Below, piece after piece: positions 53,831 through 62,345 of a DNA stretch of 64,000 nucleotides. Both the position numbers and the translations under genes were made by a program. Below the pieces are notes generated by a model. That model had not been told where the DNA came from, did not search any database, and saw only the letters and a list, made by a program, of their open reading frames with translations. This DNA is from Micromonospora antibiotica (GTDB lineage: Bacteria; Actinomycetota; Actinomycetes; Mycobacteriales; Micromonosporaceae): the NCBI RefSeq assembly GCF_017599305.1, contig NZ_JAGFWR010000002.1:372001-436000 (forward strand), given 5' to 3'. The first letter of the stretch is position 1; each line of letters begins with the position of its first letter.

Positions 53831-55519
53831 TCAGAGTTGACCGGGAAAGAAGCCGTAGCGGGCCAACGGCTCGACGATGTTCTGCTCCTCGTAGGACAGG
53901 TGCGACAGCAGGGTGTCGGTGAGCACGTCCACCGCCCGCTGAAGCTCGGCCAGCCGCTCCGGGTCCTCGATCAGCGCGACCAGCGCCCGGTCGACGCCCT
54001 CCACGACGTCGTGGATGACCACGTGTTCCTGCTCCAGCCGGTCGATCACCGGCACCAGCCCCGGGTCGGCCCGCCGCAGGTGCGGGAAGATCGCGTCGTC
54101 CTCCAACCCGTGGTGCTGGGTGACCAGCGTGCAGTACGCGGCACAGTACGCCCCCAGCGTCCAGTTGTTCTGCCGCATCGTCATCCGGTTGAGCACCCCC
54201 CGGGCGTCCCCGGCGGAGACCACCCCCCGGCGGACCTGATCGAGCAGGTCACGGATCTCGCCCAACTCCCGGCGCAGGTGGTCGTGGACGTCGACCAGGT
54301 GCCCGCCGACGGCCTGGGCCTGCGGGGAGTAGACGTGCCCGGGCGGGGCCGGCGGGGCGACCGGCCGGGTCGACTCGTCCCAGAGCCGGTGGTCGCTGTG
54401 CCGTACCTGCGGTGCCGGGGTGGGGGTGACCGCCAGCCCGGCTGTGCCCCCGGCCCGGACGACCTCCCGTGGCCGCGCGGCGCCCGACCCGCCGGAGCCC
54501 GCCGCCGACCCGCCCTCGGCCGACCCGGACTGCGCCACAGGACCCGACCCGGCCGACGCGTCCTCGGCCGACCCGGCCGGTGCGCCTTCGCCGGCGGACC
54601 CCGATGACCCGGGCGCGGTCGACCCGGCCCGCTCGGCGGCGACCAGTTCACGGACGGCGGGAGCGACCTCCTGGGCGAACAGCTGGATGCTGGTGGGATC
54701 GTCCGAGCCGAGGATGAAGCCGGAGGTGCCGTACGTCAGCACCAGGTCGGCCAGCTCCCGCACCCACTGCTGCGGCGGCCCCTCGAGGAAACCCGCACCG
54801 GTGCGGGTGAACCGACCGGAGACGTTCAGCAACCGCCGCACCTCGGCGGGGTCACGCCCGACCGCCGCCGCACCCTCGTCGACGAGCGCGTTGAGGTCGG
54901 CCAGCTCCGCCGGCCCCTTCGGCAGGTACGACAGCGACGGCAACCAGCCGTCCGCCGCCCGGCCCACCAGCCGCAACAACCTCGGCTTGTACGCCCCGAC
55001 CCAGATCCCCACCGGGTGCGCCGGGGCGGGACCACGCTTCGCGCCGACCACCCGGTAGTGCTCGCCGTCGACCCGCACCCCGCCGCGCCGGTCGGCGGCC
55101 CAGACCTCGCGGATGATCCGGATCGCCTCGTCCACCGCGTCCACCGCCTGCCCCGGGGCGAGCCGTCGGCCACCGTTGGCCTCGATGGCGTCCCAGAACG
55201 CACCCGCGCCGAGGCCGAGTTCGACCCGGCCGCCGCTGAGCAGATCGAGGCTGGCGACGCTACGGGCCAGCACCACCGGCTGCCGCAGCGGCAGGTTGAG
55301 CACGTTGCCGGCCAACCTGATCCGGCTGGTCGCCGCCGCCAGGTAGGACATCAGCGTCCAGGTGTCGAGGAATCCCGGCTGGTAGGGGTGGTCCTGGAAG
55401 GTGACCAGGTCCAGGCCGGCCTGTTCGCAGAGCCGGGCCCGGGCGACGACCTGCTCCGGCTGCCGGGCGTCGGGGGTCAGGAAGCCGCCGAACAGCAACT
55501 CGTGTCCGTAGTCGGTCAT
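53831..55519 (-). CDS. LLM-class flavin oxidoreductase fused to a hemerythrin domain
   Basis: 562 residues from the ATG at 55519. Residues 1-290 are a luciferase-like monooxygenase (LLFGGFLTPDARQPEQVVARARLCEQAGLDLVTFQDHPY, LDLLSGGRVELGLGAGAFWDAI, PVGIWVGAYKPRLLRLVGRAADGWLPS). A Gly/Ser/Ala-rich linker of about 60 residues follows. The C-terminal ~150 residues are a hemerythrin HHE domain with iron ligands in VDVHDHLRRELGEI, TQHHGLEDDAIFPHL, EQEHVVIHDVVEGV and LLSHLSYEEQNIVEPL. The fusion couples a flavin (possibly F420) reaction with a di-iron O2 or NO sensor. Confidence 0.9.
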   Translation of the reverse strand: MTDYGHELLFGGFLTPDARQPEQVVARARLCEQAGLDLVTFQDHPYQPGFLDTWTLMSYLAAATSRIRLAGNVLNLPLRQPVVLARSVASLDLLSGGRVELGLGAGAFWDAIEANGGRRLAPGQAVDAVDEAIRIIREVWAADRRGGVRVDGEHYRVVGAKRGPAPAHPVGIWVGAYKPRLLRLVGRAADGWLPSLSYLPKGPAELADLNALVDEGAAAVGRDPAEVRRLLNVSGRFTRTGAGFLEGPPQQWVRELADLVLTYGTSGFILGSDDPTSIQLFAQEVAPAVRELVAAERAGSTAPGSSGSAGEGAPAGSAEDASAGSGPVAQSGSAEGGSAAGSGGSGAARPREVVRAGGTAGLAVTPTPAPQVRHSDHRLWDESTRPVAPPAPPGHVYSPQAQAVGGHLVDVHDHLRRELGEIRDLLDQVRRGVVSAGDARGVLNRMTMRQNNWTLGAYCAAYCTLVTQHHGLEDDAIFPHLRRADPGLVPVIDRLEQEHVVIHDVVEGVDRALVALIEDPERLAELQRAVDVLTDTLLSHLSYEEQNIVEPLARYGFFPGQL

Positions 55520-55843
55520 GACGCTGCCGTCACCTGATCCCTTCGTCGCGTCCGGCGTCGCCCAGCGGCACGCCCGGCGTCGGGACGCGGCCACGGCGGG
55601 TGGCCGGGGCGACCGGCCCACCGTAGCGCCGTCCCCCGGTGCTCTGCCGGGCGGTCGCGGAGTTCGGGCCGGTCAGGGCCGCGGTGCCGGGCCGGCCAGA
55701 GGTCGAGGGTGAGGTGTACGGCCACCCGCTCCCCCACCTCGATCCCCTCGGCCGTACGCACCCGGGCCCTGCCCGGGACGAGATGGCGCCCGCCCGACGA
55801 TCACGAGTGGCGGAAGTTGCGGCAGCTTGCAAGGCTAGGTGCC
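55520..55843. other. 324-nt divergent region between the LLM-hemerythrin gene and sthA
   Basis: No convincing gene. A minus-strand frame of about 80 codons contains the protein-like stretch [23 protein letters not shown] but then turns low-complexity and lacks a ribosome-binding site, so it may be a decayed remnant. The promoters of both neighbours should lie here. Confidence 0.5.
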
Positions 55844-57247
55844 GTGTATGACTACGACCTGTTGGTGCTGGGCTCCGGGCCCAGCGGTCAGAAGGCCGCG
55901 ATCGCCGCCGCGAAGCTCGGTAGGCGGGTCGGCATCGTGGACCGCCGCGACATGATCGGTGGGGTGTGCATCAACACCGGCACCGTCCCCTCCAAGACGC
56001 TGCGGGAGGCCGTTCTCTATCTGACCGGCCTGAGCCAGCGCGACCTCTACGGCAGCAGCTACCGGGTCAAGGAGGAGATCACCGTCGCCGACCTGGCCGC
56101 CCGTACCCAGCACGTGATCGAGCGGCAGACCGATGTGATCCGCAACCAACTGGGCCGCAACCGGGTCGCGCTGATCACCGGCACCGGCCGGTTCGCCGAC
56201 CCGCACTCGATCTGGGTGGACGGCGGCTCCGGGCACGACACCCGGATCACCTTCGACAAGGCCGTCATCGCCGCCGGCACCCGACCGGCCCGGCCGGACA
56301 GCGTCGACTTCGACGACCGGACGATCGTCGACTCCGACGGGGTGATCAACCTGCAGGCCGTGCCGCGCAGCATGGTCGTCGTCGGTGCCGGCGTGATCGG
56401 CATGGAGTACGCCTCCATGTTCGCCGGGCTGGGGACGAAGGTGACCGTGGTGGAGCGCCGGGACCGGATGCTCGAATTCTGCGATGAGGAGATCATCGAG
56501 TCGCTCAAGTACCACCTGCGTGACCTTTCGGTGACTTTCCGCTTCGGGGAGGAGGTCGCCGCGGTGGAAAAGCACCAGAACGCCGCGCTGTGCATCCTCA
56601 AGAGCGGCAAGAAGATCGTCGCCGACACGGTCATGTACTCGGCCGGCCGGCAGGGGCAGACCGACGACCTGGCCCTGGACGCGGCGGGCCTGGAGGCCGA
56701 CAAGCGCGGCCGGATCTCGGTCGACGAGCACTACCGCACCAGCGTGGAGCACATCTACGCGGTGGGTGACGTGATCGGCTTCCCGGCGTTGGCGTCCACC
56801 TCGATGGAGCAGGGCCGGATGGCCGCGCAGCACGCCTGCGGCGAGCCGGCCCGGGAACTCCAGGAGTTGCAGCCGATCGGCATCTACACGATCCCGGAGA
56901 TCAGTTTCGTCGGCAAGACCGAGGAGGAGCTGACCAACAGCTCCACCCCGTTCGAGGTGGGCATCGCCCGCTACCGCGAGCTGGCCCGCGGTCAGATCGT
57001 CGGCGACTCGTACGGCATGTTGAAGCTGCTCGTCTCCCCGCAGGACGGCCGGTTGCTCGGGGTGCACGTGTTCGGCACCGGCGCGACCGAGATCGTCCAC
57101 ATCGGGCAGACCGTGATGGGGTGCGGCGGCACGGTCGACTACCTGATCGACACGGTCTTCAACTACCCGACCCTGTCCGAGGCGTACAAGGTCGCCGCCC
57201 TGGACGCGGCCAACAAGATCCGCAACATCACCCGGATCGACGGCTGA
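55844..57247 (+). CDS. sthA: Soluble pyridine nucleotide transhydrogenase
   Basis: 467 residues from the GTG at 55844. The FAD loop is [20 protein letters not shown]. The disulfide-region motif reads [13 protein letters not shown], with only one Cys where lipoamide dehydrogenases have two, as expected for the Si-specific transhydrogenase. NAD(P) loop [20 protein letters not shown] and the C-terminal dimer domain ([50 protein letters not shown]) follow. It balances NADPH and NADH. Confidence 0.93.
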   Translation: MYDYDLLVLGSGPSGQKAAIAAAKLGRRVGIVDRRDMIGGVCINTGTVPSKTLREAVLYLTGLSQRDLYGSSYRVKEEITVADLAARTQHVIERQTDVIRNQLGRNRVALITGTGRFADPHSIWVDGGSGHDTRITFDKAVIAAGTRPARPDSVDFDDRTIVDSDGVINLQAVPRSMVVVGAGVIGMEYASMFAGLGTKVTVVERRDRMLEFCDEEIIESLKYHLRDLSVTFRFGEEVAAVEKHQNAALCILKSGKKIVADTVMYSAGRQGQTDDLALDAAGLEADKRGRISVDEHYRTSVEHIYAVGDVIGFPALASTSMEQGRMAAQHACGEPARELQELQPIGIYTIPEISFVGKTEEELTNSSTPFEVGIARYRELARGQIVGDSYGMLKLLVSPQDGRLLGVHVFGTGATEIVHIGQTVMGCGGTVDYLIDTVFNYPTLSEAYKVAALDAANKIRNITRIDG

Positions 57248-57250
57248 CCC

Positions 57251-57278
57251 GCGGGCTCCACGACACGTGGGGGCCCGC
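57251..57278 (+). terminator. Hairpin after sthA
   Basis: GCGGGC-tCCACG pairs with CGTGG-GGGCCCGC around a short ACA loop, with one bulge, 3 nt after the sthA stop. Confidence 0.6.
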
Positions 57279-57386
57279 ACCGGTGGGTGGGGACGGTCAC
57301 CGGCCGGGCGCGCGAGGTGACGCACGGCGGCGACGGCAACTACGCTCGACGGGTAGTCAGCCGCCGATCGACAGGGCCGCCTCGTG

Positions 57387-58598
57387 ATGCCGAAGAGTCC
57401 GACCGTGGACGGGCAGTCGCCGGGGGACAGCCGCCGCCGGAGCCTGGGCGCGCTGCTGCGCCGGGTGCACCTCGGCGGACCGGTGTCGCGCGCCGGGCTG
57501 GCCGCCGGGCTGGGCGTGAACCGCAGCACGGTCCTGGCGCTCACCACCGAACTGGTGGCGGCCGGCCTGGTGCGGGAGGGTTTCCCCGAGCTGACCGGCC
57601 GGGCCGGCCGGCCGTCCCTGATGGTCCGGCCCGCGTCCGACCGGGTCTTCGTGCTCGCCTTCGACATCGCGGTGGACCGGCTGGTGGCCGCCCGGGTCGG
57701 GCTGGGCGGGCAGATCCAGGACCGCCGGGAGGCGCCCCGGGCCCGCGCGGGCGTCGACCTGGACACCGTGGCGGGGGTGCTGGCCGACCTCGGGCGTGAC
57801 CTGCACCGGGCAGCGGCACCGGGGGCGGTCTGCGTGGGGATCGGCGCGTCGTACTGCGGGATGATCCGGCCCGGCGACGGGATGGTGCGGTTCGGCCCGG
57901 ACCTGGGCTGGGTGGACCAGGCGTTCGGCGCGGAGCTAGGGCGTCGACTCGATCTCGGCCTGCCGGTCCTGGTCGGCAACGAGGCCCACCTGGGCGCGCT
58001 GGCCGAACACCAGCGTGGGGTGGGCGTCGGGGTGCGCAACCTGGTCTACCTGCACGGCGACGTCGGGGTCGGGGGCGGCATCATCGTCGGCGGCGACCTG
58101 CTCGGCGGCGACGGCGGGTACGGCTCCGAGGTCGGTCACATGCTCGTCAACCCGTACGACGGGAGGCCGTGCGGGTGTGGTTCGCGCGGCTGTCTGGAGG
58201 CGGAGGTCGGCGAGCGGGCGTTGCTCGACGCGGCCGGTCGACCCGCCGACCTGATCGGTCGCGACGCGGTCCGTGAGGTGGTCGAGGCGGCCGGTCGCGG
58301 CGAACCGGCGGCCCGCGACGCCCTGCGGACCGTCGGCGACTGGTTGGGCATCGGGGTGGCCAACGTGATCAACCTGTTCAATCCCGGCATGGTGATCTTC
58401 GGTGGTGTGCTGCGGGAGGTGTACCGGGGCGCGGCGACGCACGTCCAGGAGCGGATCACCGCCAACGTGCTGCCGGTCTCCCGGTCCCGGGCGCAGTTGC
58501 GGGTCTGCGCCCTCGGTGACGACGCCACCCTGGTCGGCGCGGCGGAACTCGGCTTCACGCGGCTGCTCGCCGATCCGCTGGGGATCCCGATCGGCTGA
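57387..58598 (+). CDS. ROK-family regulator/kinase
   Basis: 403 residues from the ATG at 57387 (a GTG one codon earlier is possible). An N-terminal winged-helix domain (LLRRVHLGGPVSRAGLAAGLGVNRSTVLALTTELVAAGLV) is followed by a ROK sugar-kinase-like domain with VLAFDIAVDRL, VCVGIGASYCG, LPVLVGNEAHLGALAEH, GDVGVGGGIIVGG and the zinc motif CGCGSRGCLE. The glycine-rich kinase loop differs from true glucokinases (DxGGT is absent), so this is probably a sugar-responsive transcriptional repressor. Confidence 0.88.
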   Translation: MPKSPTVDGQSPGDSRRRSLGALLRRVHLGGPVSRAGLAAGLGVNRSTVLALTTELVAAGLVREGFPELTGRAGRPSLMVRPASDRVFVLAFDIAVDRLVAARVGLGGQIQDRREAPRARAGVDLDTVAGVLADLGRDLHRAAAPGAVCVGIGASYCGMIRPGDGMVRFGPDLGWVDQAFGAELGRRLDLGLPVLVGNEAHLGALAEHQRGVGVGVRNLVYLHGDVGVGGGIIVGGDLLGGDGGYGSEVGHMLVNPYDGRPCGCGSRGCLEAEVGERALLDAAGRPADLIGRDAVREVVEAAGRGEPAARDALRTVGDWLGIGVANVINLFNPGMVIFGGVLREVYRGAATHVQERITANVLPVSRSRAQLRVCALGDDATLVGAAELGFTRLLADPLGIPIG

Positions 58599-58782
58599 GC
58601 GGCCGGCCGAAAACCCGTTGGCCGCAGCGGTCCGGTGCGCCAGGCTGGTGGGCATGACGTACTGACGGACACCTCCGCATCCCGCCCGCACCGCGCCACC
58701 GCGTGCGCCGCATGCCGCCGTGATACCGCGCGCCATCGCGCGCCGCCGCGCCGTCCGTTCCCGTCACCCGAAACGAGCGTCC

Positions 58783-59958
58783 GTGTCCCCACAGCATTTC
58801 CCGCCGCCGTCGACCACGGCCACCGTCACCGTCTTCGCCTCCCCCGAGAGCTGGATCGAGTCCGACGCCGTCCGGCAGTGCCACCAGGTGGCGGCCCTCG
58901 ACGGCATGCGCCACGTCGCCGCCATGCCCGACCTGCACCCGGGCAAGGGCGCCCCGATCGGCGCCGCGATGGCGTCGACCGTGCTCTACCCGCATCTGGT
59001 GGGCTCCGACATCGGGTGTGGCATCGCCGTGTTCCCGATCGGCCTCAGGCGCGTCGTACCCGAGCGGCTCGCCGCCCGCTTCCCCGACCTGGACCGGGCG
59101 CTGGACCCCGGGCGGGACGCCGACGATCCGGCCTGGGCCGTCGCGGCCGGCGATCCGCCGGCCGGCCACGTCGAGGGCCTCGGCACGGTCGGTCGGGGCA
59201 ACCACTTCGTCGAGCTGGCCCGGATCGAGACCGTCTTCGCGGCGGACCACGCGGGCCGGCTCGGGCTCACCGCAGGTGACCTCGTGCTCATTGTCCACAG
59301 CGGATCCCGCGGCCTGGGTGAGCGGATCCTGCGGGCGCACACCGAGGCCCACGGCGCGGGTCCGGCCCCCGATCCGGCCGGCTACCTGGCGCGGCACGAC
59401 GACGCCGTCCGCTGGGGTGCGCTCAACCGTCGGCTGCTGGCCGCCCGGGTCGCCCATGCCCTGGGGGCCGAGCCCACCGCGCCGATCGTGGACCAGTGCC
59501 ACAACCTGGTCGAGGTCCGTGACGGCAGCTACCTGCACCGTAAGGGCGCGGCCCCGGGTGACGGCCGCGACGTGCTGGTCGCCGGTACCCGGGGCACCCG
59601 CTCGTTCCTCGTCGCCGGCCACGCGGGCCCGGCGGCCAATTATTCGGTGGCGCACGGGGCGGGTCGCAAGATGTCCCGCGCCGACGCCCTGCGTCGGGGC
59701 CGGGCGAAGCACACGGTCGCCGAGTTGCGGCGGACGCCGGTCGGTTCGCTGGTGGTGTGCGGCGACCGGCAGCTGCTCTTCGAGGAGGCCCCGACGGCCT
59801 ACAAACGTATCGAGCAGGTGATCGCCGATCTGGTCGGCCACGGCCTGGCCACCCCCGTGGCGAGCACCGTCCCACTGGTCACCTACAAGACACCCGACCT
59901 CGGGCCCGGGCTCCGACCGGCACGCCGGGACGAGCGTCGGCAGCGGGGCCGGGGATGA
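58783..59958 (+). CDS. RtcB-family RNA ligase paired with PrfH (RtcB2-like)
   Basis: 391 residues from the GTG at 58783. RtcB motifs: AAMPDLHPGKGAPIGAA, VGSDIGCGIAVFP (metal-binding Cys), VGRGNHFVELA, VHSGSRGLGE, VDQCHNLVEV and NYSVAHGAGRKMSR (guanylylated-His region). It is shorter than the ~480-residue canonical RtcB and is coupled by an ATGA overlap to a release factor H gene. That arrangement marks the RtcB2-PrfH set, which is reported to rescue and re-ligate ribosomes cut in 16S rRNA by toxins. Confidence 0.93.
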   Translation: MSPQHFPPPSTTATVTVFASPESWIESDAVRQCHQVAALDGMRHVAAMPDLHPGKGAPIGAAMASTVLYPHLVGSDIGCGIAVFPIGLRRVVPERLAARFPDLDRALDPGRDADDPAWAVAAGDPPAGHVEGLGTVGRGNHFVELARIETVFAADHAGRLGLTAGDLVLIVHSGSRGLGERILRAHTEAHGAGPAPDPAGYLARHDDAVRWGALNRRLLAARVAHALGAEPTAPIVDQCHNLVEVRDGSYLHRKGAAPGDGRDVLVAGTRGTRSFLVAGHAGPAANYSVAHGAGRKMSRADALRRGRAKHTVAELRRTPVGSLVVCGDRQLLFEEAPTAYKRIEQVIADLVGHGLATPVASTVPLVTYKTPDLGPGLRPARRDERRQRGRG

Positions 59959-60641
59959 GCGTCCACCTGCTCCTGTCGGCCGGGCGGGGCCCGCAGGAGT
60001 GCGCCTGGGCGGTGGCCCGGCTGCTGGACCGGCTGACGGCCGACGCCGCCCGGCACCGGGTGAGCACCCACCGGTTCGAGACCGTCGCCGGTGACCGGCC
60101 CGCCACCTACCGGTCGGTCCTGGTCCGGCTCGACGGGGCCGACGCGGAGGCGGTCGCCGCCTCGTGGACCGGCACCCTGTGCTGGCAGGCCCCCAGCCCG
60201 TACCGGCCCGCGACGGGTCGGAAGAACTGGTACGTCACCGCCAGGCCGTGCCCGGTGGACCCCCCGGCCACGCCGTTCACCGAGGCCGACGTGCACGTCG
60301 TCGCCTGTCGCACCGGCGGGCCCGGCGGCCAGCACCGCAACAAGGTCAGCACGGCGGCACGGGCGACCCACCGGCCCTCTGGCCTCGTCGTCGTGGTGGA
60401 CTCCGAACGGCGGTTCGGCCTCAACCGCGCCGCCGCCCTGCGGTTGCTGCGCCAGCGGCTCGCCGACGGCGACGTGCGCGCCGGGCACGCCGTCACCGCC
60501 GCCCGCCGGCGCGTCCACGACGAACTCGTCCGGGGCGACGCCGTGCGGGTCGAACGCCCGCACCCACCCGACGGGTCGGCGGCGACGACCGGGGCACGGG
60601 TCAGGAGCCGTCGCGCAGGTCGGCCAGCCGGTCGCGGGTGA
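59955..60641 (+). CDS. prfH: Peptide chain release factor H
   Basis: 228 residues. The ATG overlaps the rtcB-type stop. The catalytic loop CRTGGPGGQHRNK carries the GGQ at 124-126, which triggers peptidyl-tRNA hydrolysis. A downstream VRAGHAVTAARRRVHDELVRGD segment completes the domain 3 fold, but the stop-codon-recognition domain of RF1/RF2 is missing, as in PrfH. It is known to act on ribosomes damaged in the decoding centre. The last 41 nt overlap the convergent DUF1349 gene. Confidence 0.93.
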   Translation: MSVHLLLSAGRGPQECAWAVARLLDRLTADAARHRVSTHRFETVAGDRPATYRSVLVRLDGADAEAVAASWTGTLCWQAPSPYRPATGRKNWYVTARPCPVDPPATPFTEADVHVVACRTGGPGGQHRNKVSTAARATHRPSGLVVVVDSERRFGLNRAAALRLLRQRLADGDVRAGHAVTAARRRVHDELVRGDAVRVERPHPPDGSAATTGARVRSRRAGRPAGRG

Positions 60642-61227
60642 AGTGGATGTCGTCGAAGGTGACCCGGCAGCCGTCCCCGATCGGCGACTGCGCCTCGAAA
60701 CCGATCGTGGCGGCGGTGGCCGCACCGTCGACGGTGAAGTACCGGACCATCCGCCAGGTCCGCCCGTCGACCGAGGCGTGGTACGCGAACGCGTGGTCGA
60801 TCCGGGACACCCGCAGCCACACCGTACGGCCGTCGACGACGAAGGCGTTAGCGTCGTCGGCGACCCCCCGGCCGACCACCGAGACGATCATGGGCTCGCC
60901 GTCGGGAGAGAACTCGAAGCAGAGTTTGCCCCAGTGCCGCTCGTCGACCCAGAGCAGCAGCACCCCGGCGTCGTAGGTCGCCGCGAAGTCGACGCCGACC
61001 CGGGCGCTGAACTGGAAGTCGCCGTCCGGGGGCAGACCGAGCAGGGTGGCCGCGGTGATCGTCGGCTCGGCGTGGAGCGGGTCGCCCGACGCCGGGTCGA
61101 TGAAGATGTCGGTACGCGGGGCGGCCGACGCGCTCACCACACCGTCCGCCTCGGCGATCGTCCACGCCGCCTCGGGAGACGGGGACAGGGTGAACGGCAG
61201 ACCCGGGACGTTCCAGGTGGTGGTCAT
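60601..61227 (-). CDS. DUF1349 (concanavalin-like) domain protein
   Basis: 208 residues from the ATG at 61227; an ATG three codons upstream (61236) is also possible. Beta-sandwich pattern: FQFSARVGVDFAATYDAGVLLLWVDERHWGKLCFEFSPDGEPMIVSVV, VWLRVSRIDHAFAYHASVDGRTWRMVRYF and IGFEAQSPIGDGCRVTFDDIHF. This is the DUF1349 family, likely a sugar- or ligand-binding lectin-like fold. It is cytoplasmic, with no signal peptide. Biological role unknown. Confidence 0.88.
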   Translation of the reverse strand: MTTTWNVPGLPFTLSPSPEAAWTIAEADGVVSASAAPRTDIFIDPASGDPLHAEPTITAATLLGLPPDGDFQFSARVGVDFAATYDAGVLLLWVDERHWGKLCFEFSPDGEPMIVSVVGRGVADDANAFVVDGRTVWLRVSRIDHAFAYHASVDGRTWRMVRYFTVDGAATAATIGFEAQSPIGDGCRVTFDDIHFTRDRLADLRDGS

Positions 61228-61303
61228 GGCGTCCATTATCTGCCGGGGCACCGGCACGCGTCGCCCCGGTGGGCCGGTACCCGCCGTCGTCGGTCGGGAC
61301 GCC

Positions 61304-61309
61304 TAGGGT
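61304..61309 (+). promoter_or_regulatory. Leaderless -10 box of the PIG-L gene
   Basis: TAGGGT, 6 nt before the ATG at 61316. Confidence 0.5.
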
Positions 61310-61315
61310 GAGGGT

Positions 61316-62146
61316 ATGGCTGAGCGAGGTCTGACCCTGATGGCGGTGCACGCGCACCCCGACGACGAGGCGACGAGCACCGGCGGCGTGCTGGCCCGGT
61401 ATGCGGCGGAGGGCATCACCACGGTGCTGGTGACCTGCACCGACGGGCGGTGCGGCGACGGTCCCGGTGGGGTCAAGCCGGGTGAGCCGGGGCACGATCC
61501 GGCGGCGGTGGTGGCGATGCGGCAGGAGGAGCTGGAGGCCAGCTGCGCGGCGTTGAAGGTCAGCCACCTGGAGACGCTCGGCTACGCCGACTCCGGGATG
61601 ATGGGCTGGCCGAACAACGACATGCCCGGCGCGTTCTGGACCACGCCTGTGGTGGAGGCGGCGGACCGGCTGGCGGAGCTGATCCGCCGCTACCGCCCGG
61701 ACGTGGTGGTCACCTACGACGAGAACGGCTTCTACGGTCACCCCGACCACATCCAGGCCCACCGGATCACCATGGCCGCCGTGGCGATGACCGACATCCC
61801 GGCGAAGGTCTACTGGACCACCATCCCGCACACGGCGTTCGCGGAGTTCGGCCGGGTGATGAAGGAGCTGGGCGTCGAGTGGGCCGAGCCGGACGCGGGG
61901 GACGCGCCGGGGCCGCAGCTCGGCCTGCCCGACGACGAGATCACCACCTGGGTGGACACCAGCAGTTACGGCGTGCAGAAGTTCGACGCGCTGGCCGCCC
62001 ACGCCAGCCAGACCGAGAACATCTTCTTCCTGCGGATGGGCCGGGACCGGTTCGTCGAGCTGATGGGTCGGGAGACCTTCGTCCGGGTCCGCGACACCAC
62101 CGGGGCGGCCCTGCCGGAGGACGACCTCTTCGCCGGCCTGCGCTGA
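61316..62146 (+). CDS. PIG-L/LmbE family N-deacetylase
   Basis: 276 residues. Metal-binding motifs are MAVHAHPDDEATSTGG (HPDDE) and FYGHPDHIQAH (HPDH). The core is the Rossmann-like LmbE fold, with TCTDGRCGDGPGG and LGYADSGMMGWPNND. The family includes MshB and the mycothiol conjugate amidase Mca. The sequence departs from the Mca pattern after the first motif, so I call only the family. Zinc-dependent deacetylation of an amino sugar or a conjugate is likely. Confidence 0.9.
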   Translation: MAERGLTLMAVHAHPDDEATSTGGVLARYAAEGITTVLVTCTDGRCGDGPGGVKPGEPGHDPAAVVAMRQEELEASCAALKVSHLETLGYADSGMMGWPNNDMPGAFWTTPVVEAADRLAELIRRYRPDVVVTYDENGFYGHPDHIQAHRITMAAVAMTDIPAKVYWTTIPHTAFAEFGRVMKELGVEWAEPDAGDAPGPQLGLPDDEITTWVDTSSYGVQKFDALAAHASQTENIFFLRMGRDRFVELMGRETFVRVRDTTGAALPEDDLFAGLR

Positions 62147-62164
62147 CGGCGCGAGCGGGTGTTG

Positions 62165-62203
62165 CCGGGGTGTTCCGTCCGTAACAGGGATGGAACACCC
62201 CGG
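62165..62203 (+). terminator. Strong hairpin after the PIG-L gene
   Basis: 16-nt arms (62165-62180 and 62188-62203) pair with a single wobble around a 7-nt loop, 18 nt after the PIG-L stop. There is no U tract. Confidence 0.85.
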
Positions 62204-62345
62204 ACACAACTCGTCGGTCATACCATCGCCCGGATGGGCAACTCGGTATGAATAGCCATCGACAACTGTCTTCCCAGACTCTCCACAGCCGACGATGATC
62301 TCGCTATCGAAAGATGCGAGAGCATCTCGGATTGGGGAGGTCAGT

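Noticed and set aside
55516..55761. Possible 81-codon gene upstream of the LLM-hemerythrin gene
   Set aside because: The first ~25 residues look protein-like but there is no ribosome-binding site and the rest is low-complexity; at most a remnant.
61316..62146. Assignment of the PIG-L protein as mycothiol conjugate amidase Mca or MshB
   Set aside because: Only the HPDDE and HPDH motifs agree; the flanking sequence differs from what I know of Mca and MshB.
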